A DNA stretch of 64,000 nt from Cinclus cinclus (lineage: Eukaryota > Chordata > Aves > Passeriformes > Cinclidae), in contig NC_085047.1 in assembly GCF_963662255.1 (NCBI RefSeq), positions 48,701,006-48,765,005 of the forward strand, given 5' to 3'. The translations under genes and the position numbers were made by a program. The stretch's first letter is position 1. Each line of letters begins with the position of its first letter. Shown here piece by piece: positions 22,631-36,890 of this stretch. The notes beneath the pieces were generated by a model. The model worked only from the letters and a program-made list of their open reading frames with translations. It was not told the origin of the DNA and did not search any database.

Positions 22631-23244
22631 TCTACAGATGCTGCCCATCAATGCTTAATAACTGTGTTGCTGTAAATGCAGTGCTTGGGTTAAAAATCCT
22701 GAGTCACCCTTCTTATAGGGAAAATTATGTATGACTAGAAGTGGATGTGCTGTTCATCTTGTGAGTGACACGGTAATAAAAATCATTAAAGAAGTTAGTT
22801 GCACAGCAAGTTTCATTATGAGACTTTCATTGGCAGGAGCTGAGCCTAATACAAAATCAGAAAATCTTGACTGTTGTTCTCTAGCCTTGCTTGGGTGATG
22901 TGCTTTGAATTTCACTACCCAACAAGGTTTTCTAAAGACTAATGAAAAATAATCTGAGGACCTTGTTGGTTTTGGTAAGGCTGTTTTTCAAGGAGGTGGG
23001 AGTTTTGTGGCTGCCTTTTAGAAACAGACTGGAGGGTCAGAATGGGGTTTTGGCAGACTTAAGTTTTCCCACATTCTGTTGTGTGCAAGCACAGGTTTGG
23101 ATGGGGAGGTGATTTGAAACCCATCTCCTAGTCCGGAAGGGAAGTACGTTCAGCAACAAGAGCTAATGCTGTTTCCTTAGACTCAGTGCTGCTCCTTTGC
23201 GTGGTGGAAGCCAGTCTTAGCTAGAAAGCCTTTCCACTGCTCTT
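22631..23244. other. Intergenic, nothing recognised
   Basis: About 0.6 kb of unique-looking sequence between two CR1 fragments. No open frame or motif of note. Confidence 0.5.
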
Positions 23245-23345
23245 TCATAGGACCACAGGGTGGTTCAGGCCAGAGGATGCCTCAGGAATTCTCTTGTTCA
23301 GCATCCTGCTCACAGCACAGTCAAACCAAGCTGCTCCAGGCTTGA
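23245..23345 (-). mobile_element. CR1 LINE fragment (short)
   Basis: Contains 'agggtggttcaggcc', 'gcctcaggaattctc', 'cctgctcacagcac' and 'gctgctccaggcttgatg' in the order of a CR1 variant tail on the - strand. It is short and diverged, so the borders are rough. Confidence 0.6.
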
Positions 23346-26300
23346 TGTGGCCCTTGATGCTTACAGTAATATTGTTTTTTTTTTTCCCCCAGTATGTGAC
23401 AAGGACATCCACGGCAGGGTTAAGTTTTCCCCTGCCGAATGACTGAGACCATTCTTCACGGCTCTGAGGAGGACAAAATCCTTCCTGGTCACTAAGGGAA
23501 GAGCACATAGGGAACACCTCACTGTGGTATGGGAAGAGCTGTTGGCAGTGCCCACGTTCCCTGCTCCCCAGGTGTGAGTTAGTGGAGAAGCTGGCTGGGG
23601 TGCTCTGTGGGAGACCTTACCATATTGATGCTGCTGCTTTACTTTCCCTCTTCTGGAAGTTCTCCAAATATTTGAAGGATTTGAGTATTTGGTAGGTGGA
23701 AGACACTGCCATCTTCCCCTGAGGTGAATAGAAAGGGGATAATTATTCCCCTGGGACAATGATGGTGAGTGATGCTTTTTGCAGCGCTGCTGTGTTCACC
23801 ACTCCTCTCACAAGAAATACATCCCAAATTTTCCTTATGGTGTTTGATGATGTGTCTGTAGATGTGAGTGTTAATGGGCAAAGGCCTAACCAGATTTCAC
23901 TGGGTGTGTTATTGCCTGGAACTTGCCCGTTGGCATGAGAGTAGATCAACACTTGAATGACAACTAATCTATACTGTGAAATATATTATACAATCTTTAA
24001 TTTACATAGAAATGAAGTCTGCTTATAGGGAGTGGAAATCAATAATAGCTTTTATATCATCCTCTGGGTAGAATATTAAGTCTGAAATTCCATAATATCT
24101 AAATTGCATCAAGAGATTACAAGTCAATAGTACTAATAGCATGAAAAGGATCATTTTATCCTCTCTTCATAAATTTGATATATCTGCAGTTTCCAGATGG
24201 GGTTTTTGTTCTTTCAGAATGAGAAATGTGTTGCAGGCTTCCTCATATTATTACTGTTGAGGTTATAGCCAGAAGCTTGGAATGCAGGTGGTGTATAAAC
24301 ACAGAAAGAAAAGGTGGTCCCTGCAGTCTAATCTGAATTTGAGGGGTAGTTGGTGGGCAGCTACTTTATCTGAACAGGAACCTTAACTTTTTCCTGGTTC
24401 AAAGCCCACCCAAGAGCAGAGAGATTTGCTATGGACCAAACTGTACACAATTTAACTCTGTACTGATACCAGGCAGGGAGTGGATTCAGATTAAATCCAG
24501 CCTTCTCTGCAAAGAACCCATTGCCAGTGCATTCCTACAAGCAGCAATGGTGTGATTCCCAAGCCAGCATCCATCTCTGCTGTGTCTTGGAAAGGCATTG
24601 CTGCCACTTGATATGTTTTTGTTCTTTTCTTTGAGCTAACTGTAGCCATATAACAATCTGCTTCAGCCATTCTGAAGGGTTTATTTTTTCTATAATTTGC
24701 TTTGACTGTGAATAGATGGGAAAATTGAGAGTGAAAGAAAACATTTCAGTCAGAACAATGTCTCTTTCCAAAGGCATGTCACAACAGGAAATACAATTAA
24801 AACTGAATGCCCATGGTTGGTACATAAAACCTTGTGCAGTGATTCACAGTAGCAGAGCACAGTGAACATGATATACTGGAGTATTGACACTCCCTGGCTG
24901 TTTCTCTGTACCTTTTCCAAGTTGGACTATTTTTCTTTCATGCCCTTGGCCCCTCCCCCTCAGAATGCTCTCTCTTCTTCTGCATGATGAATACAGCCAT
25001 TAATCCAAGATTAACTTTATTCAGGTTTTTTACATCACATCTTCTCCTCTGGTTTTAATCAGCTTTGCACAACCAAGTTAGGTCTGTCTTAAATTTTCTG
25101 TGCTTACAAGGGCACAAGAACCAGCAGGTGCAAGAGGACTGAAGTAGGGGGAGGAGGATGACAAAATTGTGGGAGTGGGAGGAAAATAGGTGGCTTTTTA
25201 GATGGACTATTTTTATAGCTTGAAAAATTACCTTTTTCAGAGAACACATAATGACTTCCAAATAATTTACTCAAAACTGTGACTTCTTTAGACTAAGGTT
25301 TTCTCAGAATTTCTTGGGGGTTAGAAATTAAAGCGCTGAGCCTATTTGATTAATAATCTCCTGTAATGCAGCTGCTTATGGGTGTACAGCAGAACCATGT
25401 ACAGACAGACTTATTTTTTCTGTAAAACTGCATCTCTACTGCAGCATTTAAAGCCTGTATCTACTATGCATTCCTTATTTCCCATGCTGTCATAAGGAAT
25501 TAATTTGATGTCTTTGGTCGTGCCCTATCTAGACAAAAAAAAAAAGATACGTAAGAAAACTTTAGATACTGCAAATTTTATAAACATATTGACTCCTTCT
25601 AGGAAAGAGATCAGATTCTGAATTATTTCTTTCAAGGTAATTAACTTGGCTTATAGATAATTCTATTGAAATGCCTAAGTTTGTGAATTGTACAATTAGC
25701 ATATTTTCCTATCTCTGTACATCTCTAGCCAAAACAAATTCCATGGCTGGAATTTTGATTTGTGTTTTCATTTCAGCTTTGCCAGATGACTGCTGTTCCT
25801 TTAAGTGAACCAGACTAAAAAAGCCTCGTGTGAACAGGTGGCAAGAAATAGAGCAGACAGGGTTCTTTTCATTGTTCTGTTCCTAGATTGCCTCCTCAGC
25901 AATGCATCTCTTTTAGGATTTGATATAGCAACATCCATAATTTTCCCGGCCCACTAGTATTTTTAGTAATTCCAGGTCAAAGAGTGGGCCTGAGGAAAAG
26001 CTTATGCACATCAAAAATTTCAGATTTCCCTTGTAAGTATTGAAGGCTGGAAGTTTCAGCCATGGAAGGATGGCTTAAGGATAAGGCATGGACAAAAGCA
26101 AAGTCAAGAGCAATTTTAAATGGTTCAATGTAATCTGTGCTATTATAGCAGAAATATGAAAAGCTCTTGGCACTCAGCATACACTGGGAAGGTGACTGTT
26201 CCTGAAAGATCAGTTATATTTCATACATTATGGAAGTGTTTGTGATTGTCTTCATCTGAGCACCTGTGACAGTTGCTGTATTACTAACTTATGGTATAGG

Positions 26301-29300
26301 GCATGGTGTTGCAAAGACGTCTGGTCTCTGAAAGCAGATGGTTTGTTATGATACTGCTGATGGAAATTATGCAATGAAGCCAAAAAAGTGACTCAGCACT
26401 GGATCTGGCATGAGTGACTGCTCTTGGTAGCAACACTGGCACAGCTTGACAACGCAGGGACCTGGAGACTGAACTGCTGCCTCACTGTGGTGCCATTCCA
26501 AGAGGAGATGGGAATTCCAGACCTGTATTTGCTGTCAAGACATTCCAGGCACACACAAAGGGGGTAGATCATACAACTGCTATGAACTTCTTACTGCTCT
26601 GTGTTGGAGATGTGCTTTAGGGCTTGATTTGTTCTCCGTGTGCCACCTAGTTGTGATGCTCTCTGTGTCTGCACTGACCTTAGACAGCCTAGGCATACTG
26701 CGTGTTCAGCATTTTCCCCTTTTCATTAATTTTTAACCAGTCCTGTAGACTTTCCAGGTGTTCTTTCAGCTGTCAACTCTGGCTGTGCCACAGCTGCTGC
26801 TGCTACGCCACTCAGTGTGACCTTCTGTGCTGCTCACTTCAAGCAGAGGAAGAGCAAGGCTCCAGAATGGTCTGTGAAATGCAAATTACTCTGCCAGGTA
26901 GGAGAGCAAAAGCAAAGCAAATGAGGGTGTCTTCTAATTAAATGTAATGACAAGGAAGCCAAAAAGCATCCCCTGCTAATTCCTGAACTACTTCAGCAGG
27001 AGGCAGAGAGGAAGCAGAAAGAGAGAATACCTGCTAGAATGGGGCAGGGGAAAAAAAAAAAACAGGACAAAAAGGGAGGTGGCACTGCAGCTTGTCCTGC
27101 ATGTCCCCCTGGGCTTTAGTCAGGGCACCTCTGCCCTGCTGATCACACCAGGGCTGCCTTGCAGCAGCTTCAGGATCCTTCAGCTCCTGGTGCTTGGCTT
27201 CTCAGGAAAATGTTATACAAGCAGTTTCTCATTGGTAGGCAAATCTTTTGGATGAGATAGCACTGGTACTAGCTCCTCTGGTTTTAATCTGTTCCTAATG
27301 CTTGCAGGAATATGCATGGGCCCAAGACACTTTTAGTAATGTGGTTTCTGTAAATCCTTTTTATTATATTCCTTATTATTATATAGACCCGAGGGAAAGC
27401 CCTGCTGTCCTGGGAGGTGTACTCATAAAGACAAAACTTCTTCCTTCATTTATTTCAGTTTCTTTGTCTTTCAAGTGAGAATGTGCTCTGGTGCATCACA
27501 GATCAGCTTCTTGGCAGGGCTCACACAGGATTTCGTGCTGTAGCAGAGGTAGGTGGCAGCGTGCAGCTCTGTTGGGCTGTCTAAGCTCTACTTCATTTTG
27601 TTGCTCAGACCCCACTTGGGAAAACACCACTGCCAACCAAGCAGGTTTTCCCAGGGACTCTCTTCAGCTGCTCCTTCTCCTATCAGGGAGCAGTGGTGAT
27701 GGACAGGTTTTACCTTACGGATGGGTGTAAATATGTGTGTGATACAATTATTTTTGCTACATCTGGAGCTTCACAATTTCTCTGTTGTTAGTCTCCATTG
27801 TGGAATACACTCCATGTGGAAGGGATTCTCCACATATCTTCATTTCCACAATTGTTCAGGGAATGATGTGAGCATGTGTACCCCAACTCTCACTTTCTAC
27901 ACCTTCCTGAGAACTTCCCTCCTACCCAAAAAAAAGAGGTTTGGTGGCCTTTGGTGGTCAGTAGAGTAACCCAGGTGAGAGAGCCCAGGTTTCAATGGCA
28001 AGGTGGGACATTTTTTTTCCCCCTGTTCTGTGTGGATATTCTTTTTTCACCTTATGTGAAAAGTTAGGAAATAATGCTTTTTCTTATAAGGTGAAACCTG
28101 GCACAGTTTATAACCCACATTCTCCTGAACACAAGCCCTCCCCTCTCCTCCTCATCCCCAGGCTAAGTGATGACTCTCCCTGGCAGCCTCACACCCTCCA
28201 AGACTGAGTTGTTGAGGATTTGTAGGGCACCTTCTGTTCTGTTTCAGGCTGGGCTCCCCGAATGTAACTCAGGAGTTAGTACTTGGGGTTTTCAGTGACC
28301 AACTGCAAATGAACTGGGGATGTGTTTTTCTCTCTGGCTTAGGGAGATGGAAAATACCAGGTGAGCAGGTTTTGGCTGGGCAGGATAGTGGTGGGCCCAC
28401 TGTAGTTGGTCCAGATGTCTGGTATGGAGACTTCCATCACATATTTTTGAGTGTGAACGTTTCTTGAACATGCATGCAATATAAGGAATACATTCCTGTT
28501 GCAGATTCAAGACTTTCAATGAATCCTTCCAACAGGGCAATAGCCCAAAATAAGTTTGACCAGGATTCCTAGCAAGGAGTTTTTACAAGTGGCTGGGAGA
28601 CTGACAGAGAGCTGCTACTTCACTTACTTAGGTGGTTTGGTCCATTGTAAAGATAGGGCAGGGAACAGGAATTTCTATAAACTGTGGATATGTAGCCTTT
28701 TATTTTTTATATCAGCAAAACTGTATTGTATCTAGAGAGATAATGCCAGACATAATCATATGGAAAATAATATTAAGGAATATATATTAGTTTAGCAATG
28801 CACCAGCTGCAATAGAAAATGTTCATGTCATAACCATTAGTACTTGATTAGTAATGCTGACAGAGGCAGGAATTTTTTTCCTCCCTTCCCCCCCCCCCCC
28901 TTTGACTTCAGCATTGGTAGTCCTGGCGACTGGAAGGCTCACTCCATCCAGAAATTGTGCAGGCTTTTGTACCTCAGTCCTACAGAGGACAGGATGTCTT
29001 TAAGTTACTTTTGTGCTCTTGATTCTTTTCCACTCTGTGAATAAGAGTCAAACACCAAAGGACTAATGACTCAGTCATCACCACCTAGACTGATACCCTC
29101 AAATTATTTCAAGTAGATAAATAAATAATGGCTGTGATCATAATCATAATTGTGATTGATAATAATATTTTTTATTTGTATTAAACATAGGTTATCTATG
29201 ATTCTAAGTTGTGCCTGGAACCTATGTTGTGCCAGGTACCCTGCAGACACAAGATTCTGCTTAACTTTTCCAGATGATATGGCCTTGCAGACTTGAAATC

Positions 29301-30061
29301 TGCCTACAACCTGGGCTAGACTTGTGTGACTATGAGATCTTCAGTTTGACAAAGAACATGCTTTGAATGGTATTAGGAAATTTTTCCCACTCAGAACCCA
29401 AATTCTAATGCTGCCTCATGCTGTAACTCTGATCTTTCTGCTGTTCTGGCTTATCTGTTGAGTAGACTGATACACGAGTGTTAGCTTTTTCTTTTAAATA
29501 CTGCCTCTGATATGACATAAACCCACTGTGGGGCAATGAAGACCTGGGTATGATTTTAATTAATTTTATTTCCAATGCTCATGCCCCAAGGCATATCTTG
29601 TAAGGTCTGAAATTTTGAAATGTGTTATCTTCTGGGAGCACCCAATGTTATGAATAATAGGGGGAATCCTTAAAACTATGAAGGGCACAGTGTAAAAAGT
29701 GAAAAAAAAATGGCTGAGGGTGCATTCTTTCTCTGCCCTTCCCCTGTGGTAGGTACCAAAGCTGTTTGTTACTATTCAAGACAGCAGATACCAAGAGGTA
29801 TAGGAGGAAATTCCAATATGTAATTTGTGGAGGCTTTGTCAATGTCTCTGCTGTGACCACAGTCATTGATTCCACTAGATCTTTGAGCCAGAACACCAGT
29901 ACATTATAGGCTATTTTAATTTGTCAGTTGTTTATTCTTCTACTAAATCCAGTAGTTTGTGCTTGGCTCAAGCCATTCCAGCAGCTGATCTACATGTCAG
30001 GAGATGGGGATCCCTCATTTCCTAGGGAGTATCTTCCTAGGCTTGATCTCTACCTACCCCC
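23346..30061. other. Intergenic, no gene recognised
   Basis: About 6.7 kb without a conserved protein frame. It includes small simple repeats: a T/C run near 23375-23391, an A run near 25537-25547, an A run near 27050-27063, and a C run at about 28888-28899. Short open frames on both strands are not recognisable. Confidence 0.6.
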
Positions 30062-30337
30062 TTGTTATGAACTAAAAATAAGACAAAGAGTAATAGGTAC
30101 AAATTGAAAGATGGGAAATTTAGATTTGATGTTTGGCAGAAATTTTTCACTGTGGGGGACAGTGAGACACTGGTGAAATTGCCCAGAGAAGCTGTGAATG
30201 CCCCAACCCTGGCAGTGTTCAAGGCAAGGCTGAAAAGGGCCTTGAGCAGCTGGGCTGAGTGGGAGGTGTGAGGGGCATTGGGACTGGATCATTTTTAAGG
30301 TCCATTCCAACCCTTAACATTCTTTGATTCTATGATA
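30062..30337 (+). mobile_element. CR1 LINE 3' end, sense
   Basis: Runs in CR1 sense order: 'acaaagagtaataggtacaa', 'tttttcactgtggg', 'agtgagacactggtg', 'ttgcccagagaagctgtg' and 'aaggtccattccaaccc', ending in 'attctttgattctatgata', the typical CR1 terminal repeat. 5'-truncated and non-coding. Confidence 0.88.
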
Positions 30338-30414
30338 ATGCTCTGTCAAGGTCTAAGCCTTCCAGATCATGCTATGGACACCCACTGGTGTGTCTCACTG
30401 TCCATGAGAAACAC

Positions 30415-30790
30415 AGGATAGTTCAGGTTGGCAGAGACCTCAGGAGGTCTCTGATCCAACCTCTGTCTCAAAGCAAGATCAAAGCAGGTAGCTCAAGGTT
30501 TTATCCAGCAGAGTACCAAAAACCTCCAAGAGAGACTGCACAAGCTCTCTGGCCAACGTGTGCCACTGCCTGGCTGTCCTGATGGGGAAAGAGTTTCTCC
30601 TTATATCCAGTATCCTCCTCACTGTTTTCACTGGGGCCTGTAGGCTCTCAGCATACACCATGTGAAGATCCTGGATGTTTCTTGATAACATCCCCACAAG
30701 CTTTGTTGGGTCCTCGTGAAGCCAGATCTTCTCCAGGCTGAACGAGCCAAGCTTCCCCAGCATCTCCTCACAGGCTGTTGTACAACCTTT
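30415..30790 (-). mobile_element. CR1 LINE fragment, antisense
   Basis: The - strand reads as a CR1 tail. On the + strand it shows 'gttcaggttggcagagacct', 'ctggccaacgtgtgccact', 'gagtttctccttatatcc', 'atcttctccaggctgaac' and 'cagcatctcctcacagg'. It lies 80 bases from the sense CR1 at 30062-30337, so the two form a 3'-end to 3'-end inverted pair. The subfamilies appear to differ. Confidence 0.85.
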
Positions 30791-33700
30791 GACTTGTATT
30801 ACCTGTAGGGGGGTGTGTTTATAAAACAAACCCCTGGACATCCAAATGCAGCACAAGATGATGTCAATTTGTTGAGCAGTCTGACCTCTGTTATCTTGAT
30901 GACAATTTAGGTATTATAAAGCCTTTGTAGGTTAAAGGACAGATGTCTGTATGTTTTACATAAATGTCAGAGTGTCCCATCAGTTCCTCTCTAGTAATTT
31001 CATCTGCTAAATTTGATTTTATATCAAAACTCAGGCATCAACATAAAAATCCTTTCCTCCAGGCTGGTCCAAGATGAGTCCCTCTCAGCTGCCCTGCTGG
31101 CTTCCAAGCTTTTTTTGTCTCTCAGTGATCTGAAATACCATCTCTATACCTCACCAGCTACCCAGACCTCTCTTTCTCCTGATGCTGAAACAGAGGGAAA
31201 GCAGAGCTATCAAACAGTTTCTGCATTGCTTCCTGAATTCTTTTACAATCTCACTGTAGATAAGCTGAGCTCTCATGTAACACAGGAACCAGCTCGTTAC
31301 CCCACTTATTTCTGGAACATCATATCCCAGCCATGATACTGTGCACTCAAAAGCAACATCCTGCTCTTCCTCTTACACATTTGCTCTGCTTTCACCATCA
31401 ATAACAAACTCATAATCTCTCCTGGGCAGGATTTTGTTTCGAGTTCTGGTTCTCACAGTCAGCTGCTACAACACAGGGGCAATTACAGTGCTTGACAACT
31501 GCTGCCAGGTGGTTTTTAGATGAGAGTTTTAAGGATTGCTTTTGACTCAGAAAGCTGCAAATGGCCTGTGACCTTTCTGAGGGAAATTGTACCTCTGCTG
31601 CAGTTGAACCAATGGATGCTGGTTGCAAAATGCCTCTCGGGCTCCAGCTTTGCCAGGAAAGAAAAGCATCTGGTAAAACCCTCTTAGAAGTGAGGCTTTT
31701 AGTAGCTTTTAATGGGTCAAATAAAACTTAAGCCTCATAGGTTTTAACCTGATGCACTGCCCAGAAACTCTCAGTTGCTGTCTCTCCCCTTGGGTCTTCC
31801 CTGGCTCAGACCGGAGACATGTCTGCAGCGGGCAAGGGGAGGCACAGTGCCCAAAGCTCTACAGAATCTGTGAAGTATCGCTATCTCTCCCCTGCCCCAT
31901 TACTGGAAGCCTTTCAAATTGCCATATCTTTTTTTTACACTGCTATTTGCTTCTGCATCAGCAGAAGGCTGATGCCAGCCTGTTTTACACTCTAAACCTG
32001 AAACAAGGCAATACTATTTTAAGCGTTTCAACTGCTATGTCTGGTGTACTCTTCCACACAATATAAGCTACTGAGAGGGAGACATACAGGTGATGTACTG
32101 TGATGGAACCTAGTTCAGGAGTGGAAATCGTTCAGAACATTAAGTAAATGTTCAATTCACTGTAATAATTTCTTTTAGACATTAATCCCACAAATGCACA
32201 GCGACAGAGAGCACTAGTCTTATCTGCCACATTCTTACAGCAAACACTTAGGGAAGCAAGAAGGAAGAGCAGCAGATATTTGTGTTTGCCACACGCTTGA
32301 TATAACCTCTTTGTGCTCAAATTGCCATCGGTTGTGAAGCACTTTATGGGTGTTTGCCGAGTCTTCTGTATCTTTCAAAACAATATTGCTGCTTTATGAT
32401 AAAAGGTCCGAATTATTCTATACAAGGCCCCACCTTTCCACCTGACATCTTTACAGGTACTTAGCTGCTTGGGATTTTTGCTGCTGATTTCCACCGATTT
32501 TCAGTGGGGGCTGCAGCCCTGCTGACTTTTGTCTCTGAACAGCTTTCCAACAGGAAGCTCTCTCCACTGCAATATAATATCATGCAAGCTATTCACAAGG
32601 GAAACTTCACCTACAGCAGCTGCATCTGATGTTAAATATGGAATCCACTGATATTTTGACACAAGGGGACCCTGTGCTCAGGGAAGTCCTTTTATCATAT
32701 GATTAAGCTGTCATTTAAATGGTGTAGAAAATAACTTCTAAGCAGAGGAAAATGGAAGAGTCTTTTTGCAAATGACTCTGAAGGTGAGATGATTGAAAGG
32801 GACATAGAGCAGCATTTTGTTCTGTTTTTAACTTGTCTTTAATGAAACACTGTATCATTTAGTGAACAGCAGAAATTATGGAGATTCTGCTGTTTCAATC
32901 TCTGGAGACAGATCAGCATGTGATCAATGATTGCTCACTAAAACAGCCTCTAATAGAATCAAAGAGAAGCAGAAAAACACTGAAGAGAGTAAGGGAAACT
33001 ACCGAGCTCTGAGGAATCTTCTGAAGAGTACAGTTTTCCTTGGTAAGGCAAGGAAAGACATGGAACTGATACAAGCTGGAAGCTAACAAGCTGCTGTGGC
33101 TCTGCAGTGTACACACTCTCACAGCACAGCCTCGCTGCATGTCCACAGGGCAGAGCTGGTGTCTAGCAGCACCCAGCTAGCCAGGTGAGTCTTGGAGGGA
33201 AGATACACCATGGATGGCTGAGCAGCAAACGCACCCTGGACAGGTAAATGTCTGTTCTTACACCTGCTCACAAACTGGGGTCACAAGGGAAGGAAATCAG
33301 CCTATCTGAACACTGCCTGCTGTTGTCTGTCCCTCACACCCACTCTCCCCAGGCCCCAGGGATGTGGTGACCACAGCAGCAGCAAACAGCACACCAAGGA
33401 ACACTCTCTTGGCCGTCCCCTCTGCCAGCAGAAACACCCGATTTTAGCAAAGGCAGGTTGCTGCTGCTGCTCCTGGGGAAGGGGGCGGCTTCCGGGCGCG
33501 ATTCCACAGCTGACACGCAGCTGTTGACCGGGAGCCAGCCTGAACGACCCTGTGATGGCAGACACAGGGGTTTGCAGATCTAACACCGGACACATCTACT
33601 GGCAAGGCCGACTGCGTTTTTGTAAAGGCTGAGCACAAGCTGTGGCTGGGTGGAAGGCAAACAAACACTTTCCAGAAAAAGCGTGATGAATTAAATGGAC

Positions 33701-36700
33701 CGAATGTTAAGAAACCACACCGTTTTTCTGTGACATCTTCCTAGGAGAGGGTACAAATCCAAACCAAAACCAACCCCAGCACAGAGAGCTCTAGGGACCC
33801 TAATATAGGCTGGTTAATTAAACAACAAAAAACAGATCTGTTTTATCAGGTCCCACAAAAAGCTGTGGCGGGATTGGGAATCCAGCATTGACCATAAATC
33901 CTGGAGCCCATCTGAGCAAGAAACAAGGCTGCAGAAGGATCCAAAGCATCAAGGGAGAGATGAGCTGCTGCTCTGTGGCCCTGGCTCAGTGTAACATATA
34001 TGCTACCTTGCCAGGCAGGGAACTCAACCATATCTGCACAGTAATAGAGCCAAGGGAGTGTCTGAGACTGGGCAGGGACCAGCCCCTCCACTCCAACAGT
34101 CCCTGCCTCTAGGCCAGGGCCAGTGGACTGGGACCTTGCCCTTCCCTCTGAAAACGGCGGGGCTATCTCACCTGCTTGGACGTCAGGGAGTGTTTTCTTG
34201 TAGGGCTAAAGTGGCAAATAGCAAATGCTTCCTTCTCCAGCCTGATGCCCTTGCTGATTCATGGCTTGCCATGTTAACAGTAATTTCCATGTATGTCCTT
34301 GCACTGCATCACCAGGGGCATATTCCAGCTCTTGGAAAAAACAAAAGTGGAGCTGGAGGCTGATGCCATGTGAGAACCAGCCCCCTCTTTGTCAGCCCCC
34401 ATGCAAAGGTGAAAGAGTAGGAATAGCCAGAGGAGTGAAGGAAATCCTGAGGTTAGTTTGAGATTTTGGAACCTTCTGCCCCCATTTAGACCTGTCTAAC
34501 ACCTGAAACTGGAGTGGTGGGGGCTTTCTCCCACTTTAGTTTGCCATATCCTCCGTATTCCCCTTGTAAGCTAAATGATTTGGAATGTGTTGATCCTTGT
34601 TCTGGAAATTGTGTGCTTTTGAGCTTGACAGCTCAAAATGATGATGATGGCAAACTCAATGTATCTTAGAAAATGTGTTTATATAGGCTTTCTGTCAAGC
34701 ACCATTTAAATGCCATACATCATGATAAAAATGAAGGTGAAAGCAACTCTGCTAGGCCACTGGTGGGAAAGCAGTGTCCTGGTTACATTAAAATATCTTT
34801 TGTTGTCAGATAAAGAATGCCTGCATTGAAAGGCCACCAGCTTTACAATTATTGCAAAATACAGGGGTGAAAGGATTTTGCAGATATGAAAGAAAATCCC
34901 AATAAAATTCACAAGCAGAATAGGCTCAGGTAAGAGCGGATCCACATGTAGTAAACAAGTGCTGGTTGTAATGTGCTGTACAGAAGTTGGGTTGCTCAGC
35001 TCATATCCACATTAAAGGAATGCAAAGTAGTACCAACCCCATGGAGCATTTTTGCTATGGGGATGACATTTCAATTAAAATAAAATTATAAGTTAGATTT
35101 GAGCTGCTAATTTTAAAAGCAATTTTAGAGGAAAAAAAACTTGGATGTGTATGATTATAGATAATTCCAAAATAACTTTAAAATGTAGGGTTTTTAAAAT
35201 ACCTGCAAATGGAGTTCTCTTTGTCATACATGCCAGATTGATGATTTCTCCAAAACATTTTCAGCAACGAATACAAAATCTCCATTAGCTGCACAGGCCT
35301 CACACTTTGCATGGACATCAAAGACTCATGGTATAGGACAGTGGTGAGGTAGTAGACACTCTCTGTCATCCTGCTATAACTAAGACAATTCATAAGAATT
35401 TAGGAAGAAGGTAAGATATGCTGCACTGTGTCCAAAAGGCCGTCCAACTCAGCAGCTCATCTCTGATGTGACTTACAGACACTTAAATGAACCTTAGAAC
35501 AGGCATGCACACCTGGAACAATGCACTCAAGCATCCTTGAAACTAAAGAACACTGAAACTACACTTTTAAATATCCACTTGTGGGCCTCATAAAACTAAA
35601 CTTTATTTTGCTTACTGTAGCATGGAAATTATTTCATGTCCTAATAGCTTTCAACTGTTTTATCCTTGTATGTACAGTGGCCATTTACTGTTGGCCACAT
35701 AAGTGTTCTGTTGCATATCTATTATTCATAATTTTTTACCTTTATCAAACACATCCTGGTCACCACTGTGCTGCAGTTCTTTTGGCTATAGCTTAACCTC
35801 AGAGAAACAAACTGGGTCTCTACTCTTGCACTATGATACCAGTTTCTTCTTGTTTAGCCAAAACAGATGGTGCCTAATGCTGATGTGAGAGGTGGAGAGG
35901 ACAGCTGTATCTGGTAGAAGTAAACATCCCCAAGATCTCCTCCAGGATGCATCTGACATGCAGGACTGCAGTCCTGCATAGCATAAAGGAAGCAGCCTCA
36001 CTCTTGATCATTTACCTGGGTATCTGTCAGTCACTGACCCATTTCTTTCAGAGGCCACATTTCAATAGCTATGGTGCACAACAGTCAGTCCTACAGTTAG
36101 AGATGTAACTCATTCCATCAATTTATATGCCTAGAAAATAAGATGGGTGTGCAAGAAAACCATTCAGAGGAATTAAGATAAACATTTTATAAAAAAATTT
36201 AATTTGGAAAATGAGACAGTCCACCGTTTTCTTTTAGCCTGTCTAAAACAGTCAAATTGGAAATACAGAACTGTGATCATGCATCTGATTTTTCAGTTAG
36301 TTAATTCAATGATTAGGACCAAACTTTAAAAAAAAATCTAGGTTAACACCATTTCTTACTTTCATAGTGACTTTCACCTCTCCCAGTTAATGACTGCTAA
36401 CACAAATACTAAGTATTTAGATCCATTTAATATGACCAAATGCAGAACCTCTTATAATACACACTGCATTTTGTTCCCTAAGACTGAACATATACAATTA
36501 TAATAAAAGGCAGCATGTCAGAAGAGAGTGCAGAATAGATAAATTAACTTGAATAAGAAAGGTAGACACGGAAGGTTACTCCGTCTCTCATTTGCAACTC
36601 TACATTCAAGAACTCCTGTTAGCTCTTCTTTCAGTGTTTTTGTCTGTGGTGCCCGGTATTTCCTTCTTCAGTGTTAGGAGATGCAGGGGATCTAGAGAAG

Positions 36701-36884
36701 TTCAACTTAAGTTTGCACATCTGAATTTAATCCCCAAGTTTAGTCAATGTCATCTGTCATCTCTTTGCACTGGAACACACTTAAATCTTATATCTGTAGA
36801 AAGGATATAATTTTGTTATTTGAAACAGAATGGGGAATTCAATTAAATGAAACAACCAACTATTCTTTTTTTTAAAAAGGAAAA
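30791..36884. other. Intergenic, no gene recognised
   Basis: About 6 kb without recognisable proteins. A small GC-rich spot at about 33480-33545 contains a GC-box-like gggggcgg and an ETS-like ttccgg next to each other. It could be a minor promoter, but no exon can be supported next to it. Confidence 0.55.
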
Positions 36885-36890
36885 TTTATT
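36885..36890 (-). promoter_or_regulatory. Possible - strand poly(A) signal
   Basis: TTTATT on + is AATAAA on -. The 400 bases to its right are AT-rich with no open frame and resemble a 3'UTR end read from the - strand. The only known - strand gene upstream is GPR12, whose stop is 9.3 kb away. A very long GPR12 3'UTR or an unrelated non-coding transcript are both possible, and neither is proven. Confidence 0.2.
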
